From Thermoplasmatota archaeon (GTDB taxonomy: Archaea > Thermoplasmatota > Thermoplasmata > Halarchaeoplasmatales > Halarchaeoplasmataceae): a stretch of 5,006 nucleotides of DNA. The first letter of the stretch is position 1. Each line of letters opens with the position of its first letter. Position numbers and translations under genes: made by a program. Under the pieces are notes generated by a model. The model saw only the letters and a program-made list of their open reading frames with translations, was not told where the DNA came from and did no database searches. Of the stretch, positions 4,918-5,006 are shown piece after piece. Location: the NCBI GenBank assembly GCA_018610025.1, contig JAHENW010000092.1, forward strand, positions 1 to 5,006, written 5' to 3'.

Positions 4918-5006
4918 ATGAATGAAGCCAAAGATAACACAGTTGAGATAGAATTTATTTATTCTGATACTTGTCCCGACTGTCCACCTGCGAGAGATGT
5001 CGTAGA
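4918..5006 (+). CDS. Thioredoxin/glutaredoxin-like protein (3' end outside window)
   Basis: Only about 29 residues are in the window. After a short polar start (MNEAKDNT) come a beta strand, VEIEFIYS, and a redox site, TCPDCPPARDVV. The C-P-D-C pair at the N-terminal end of a helix, then P-x-A-(R/K)-x-V-V, closely resembles small archaeal thioredoxin/glutaredoxin proteins, in which a similar strand leads straight into C-P-x-C. It would act as a cytoplasmic thiol-disulfide oxidoreductase. The start at 4918 is supported by the good fit of the following fold; the nearby ATG at 4922 is in another frame and soon meets a stop. No Shine-Dalgarno is visible. An AT-rich GATTAAAACA (4881-4890) about 32 nt upstream may be the promoter. 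The gene runs divergently from the REC-PAS-PAS gene, with the insertion sequence between them. Confidence 0.75.
   Translation, partial: MNEAKDNTVEIEFIYSDTCPDCPPARDVV

Overview
The window reads as archaeal, most likely a euryarchaeon close to Thermoplasmatota. The tRNA-Gly has no encoded CCA and sits between an AT-rich TATA box and an oligo-T terminator. Several start codons lie 24-27 nt from a TATA-like box, as in leaderless archaeal transcripts. The surface protein carries the W-N-(L/M)-V-G-Y-P-S / G-Y-W repeat that I associate with secreted proteins of that group. No 16S rRNA or universal marker is present, so the placement is inference. Most proteins are rich in Asp and Glu.

Layout, left to right. 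(1) From before base 1 to 1675 (+): the C-terminal part of a large secreted, probably glycosylated surface protein, with a lectin-like domain nested inside its repeat. (2) 1676-1852: an intergenic stretch with a perfect 22-bp palindrome just upstream of a TATA box. (3) 1853-2362 (+): a small class I SAM-dependent methyltransferase, probably from a leaderless mRNA. (4) 2364-2557 (-): a tRNA-Gly(GCC) gene whose 3' end and terminator region are repeated about 95 bp downstream, with two perfect hairpins between the copies. (5) 2634-3830 (-): a REC-PAS-PAS signalling protein with no kinase or output domain. (6) 3860-4865: a complete IS481-type insertion sequence with 24-bp terminal inverted repeats and an apparently intact DDE transposase. 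(7) 4918 to the edge (+): the start of a thioredoxin/glutaredoxin-like protein with a CPDC active site.

The REC-PAS-PAS gene and the thioredoxin-like gene diverge, and the insertion sequence sits in the space between them, with one end only 29 bp from the longest possible start of the signalling gene. The methyltransferase converges on the tRNA/signalling-gene strand. No operon joins these genes, and I see no evidence for one shared pathway. The least explained feature is the tRNA-Gly 3'-end repeat with its structured spacer. It resembles an attachment-site or integration scar, or alternatively a small structured RNA. No CRISPR array, defence cassette or clearly new multi-gene system is visible.
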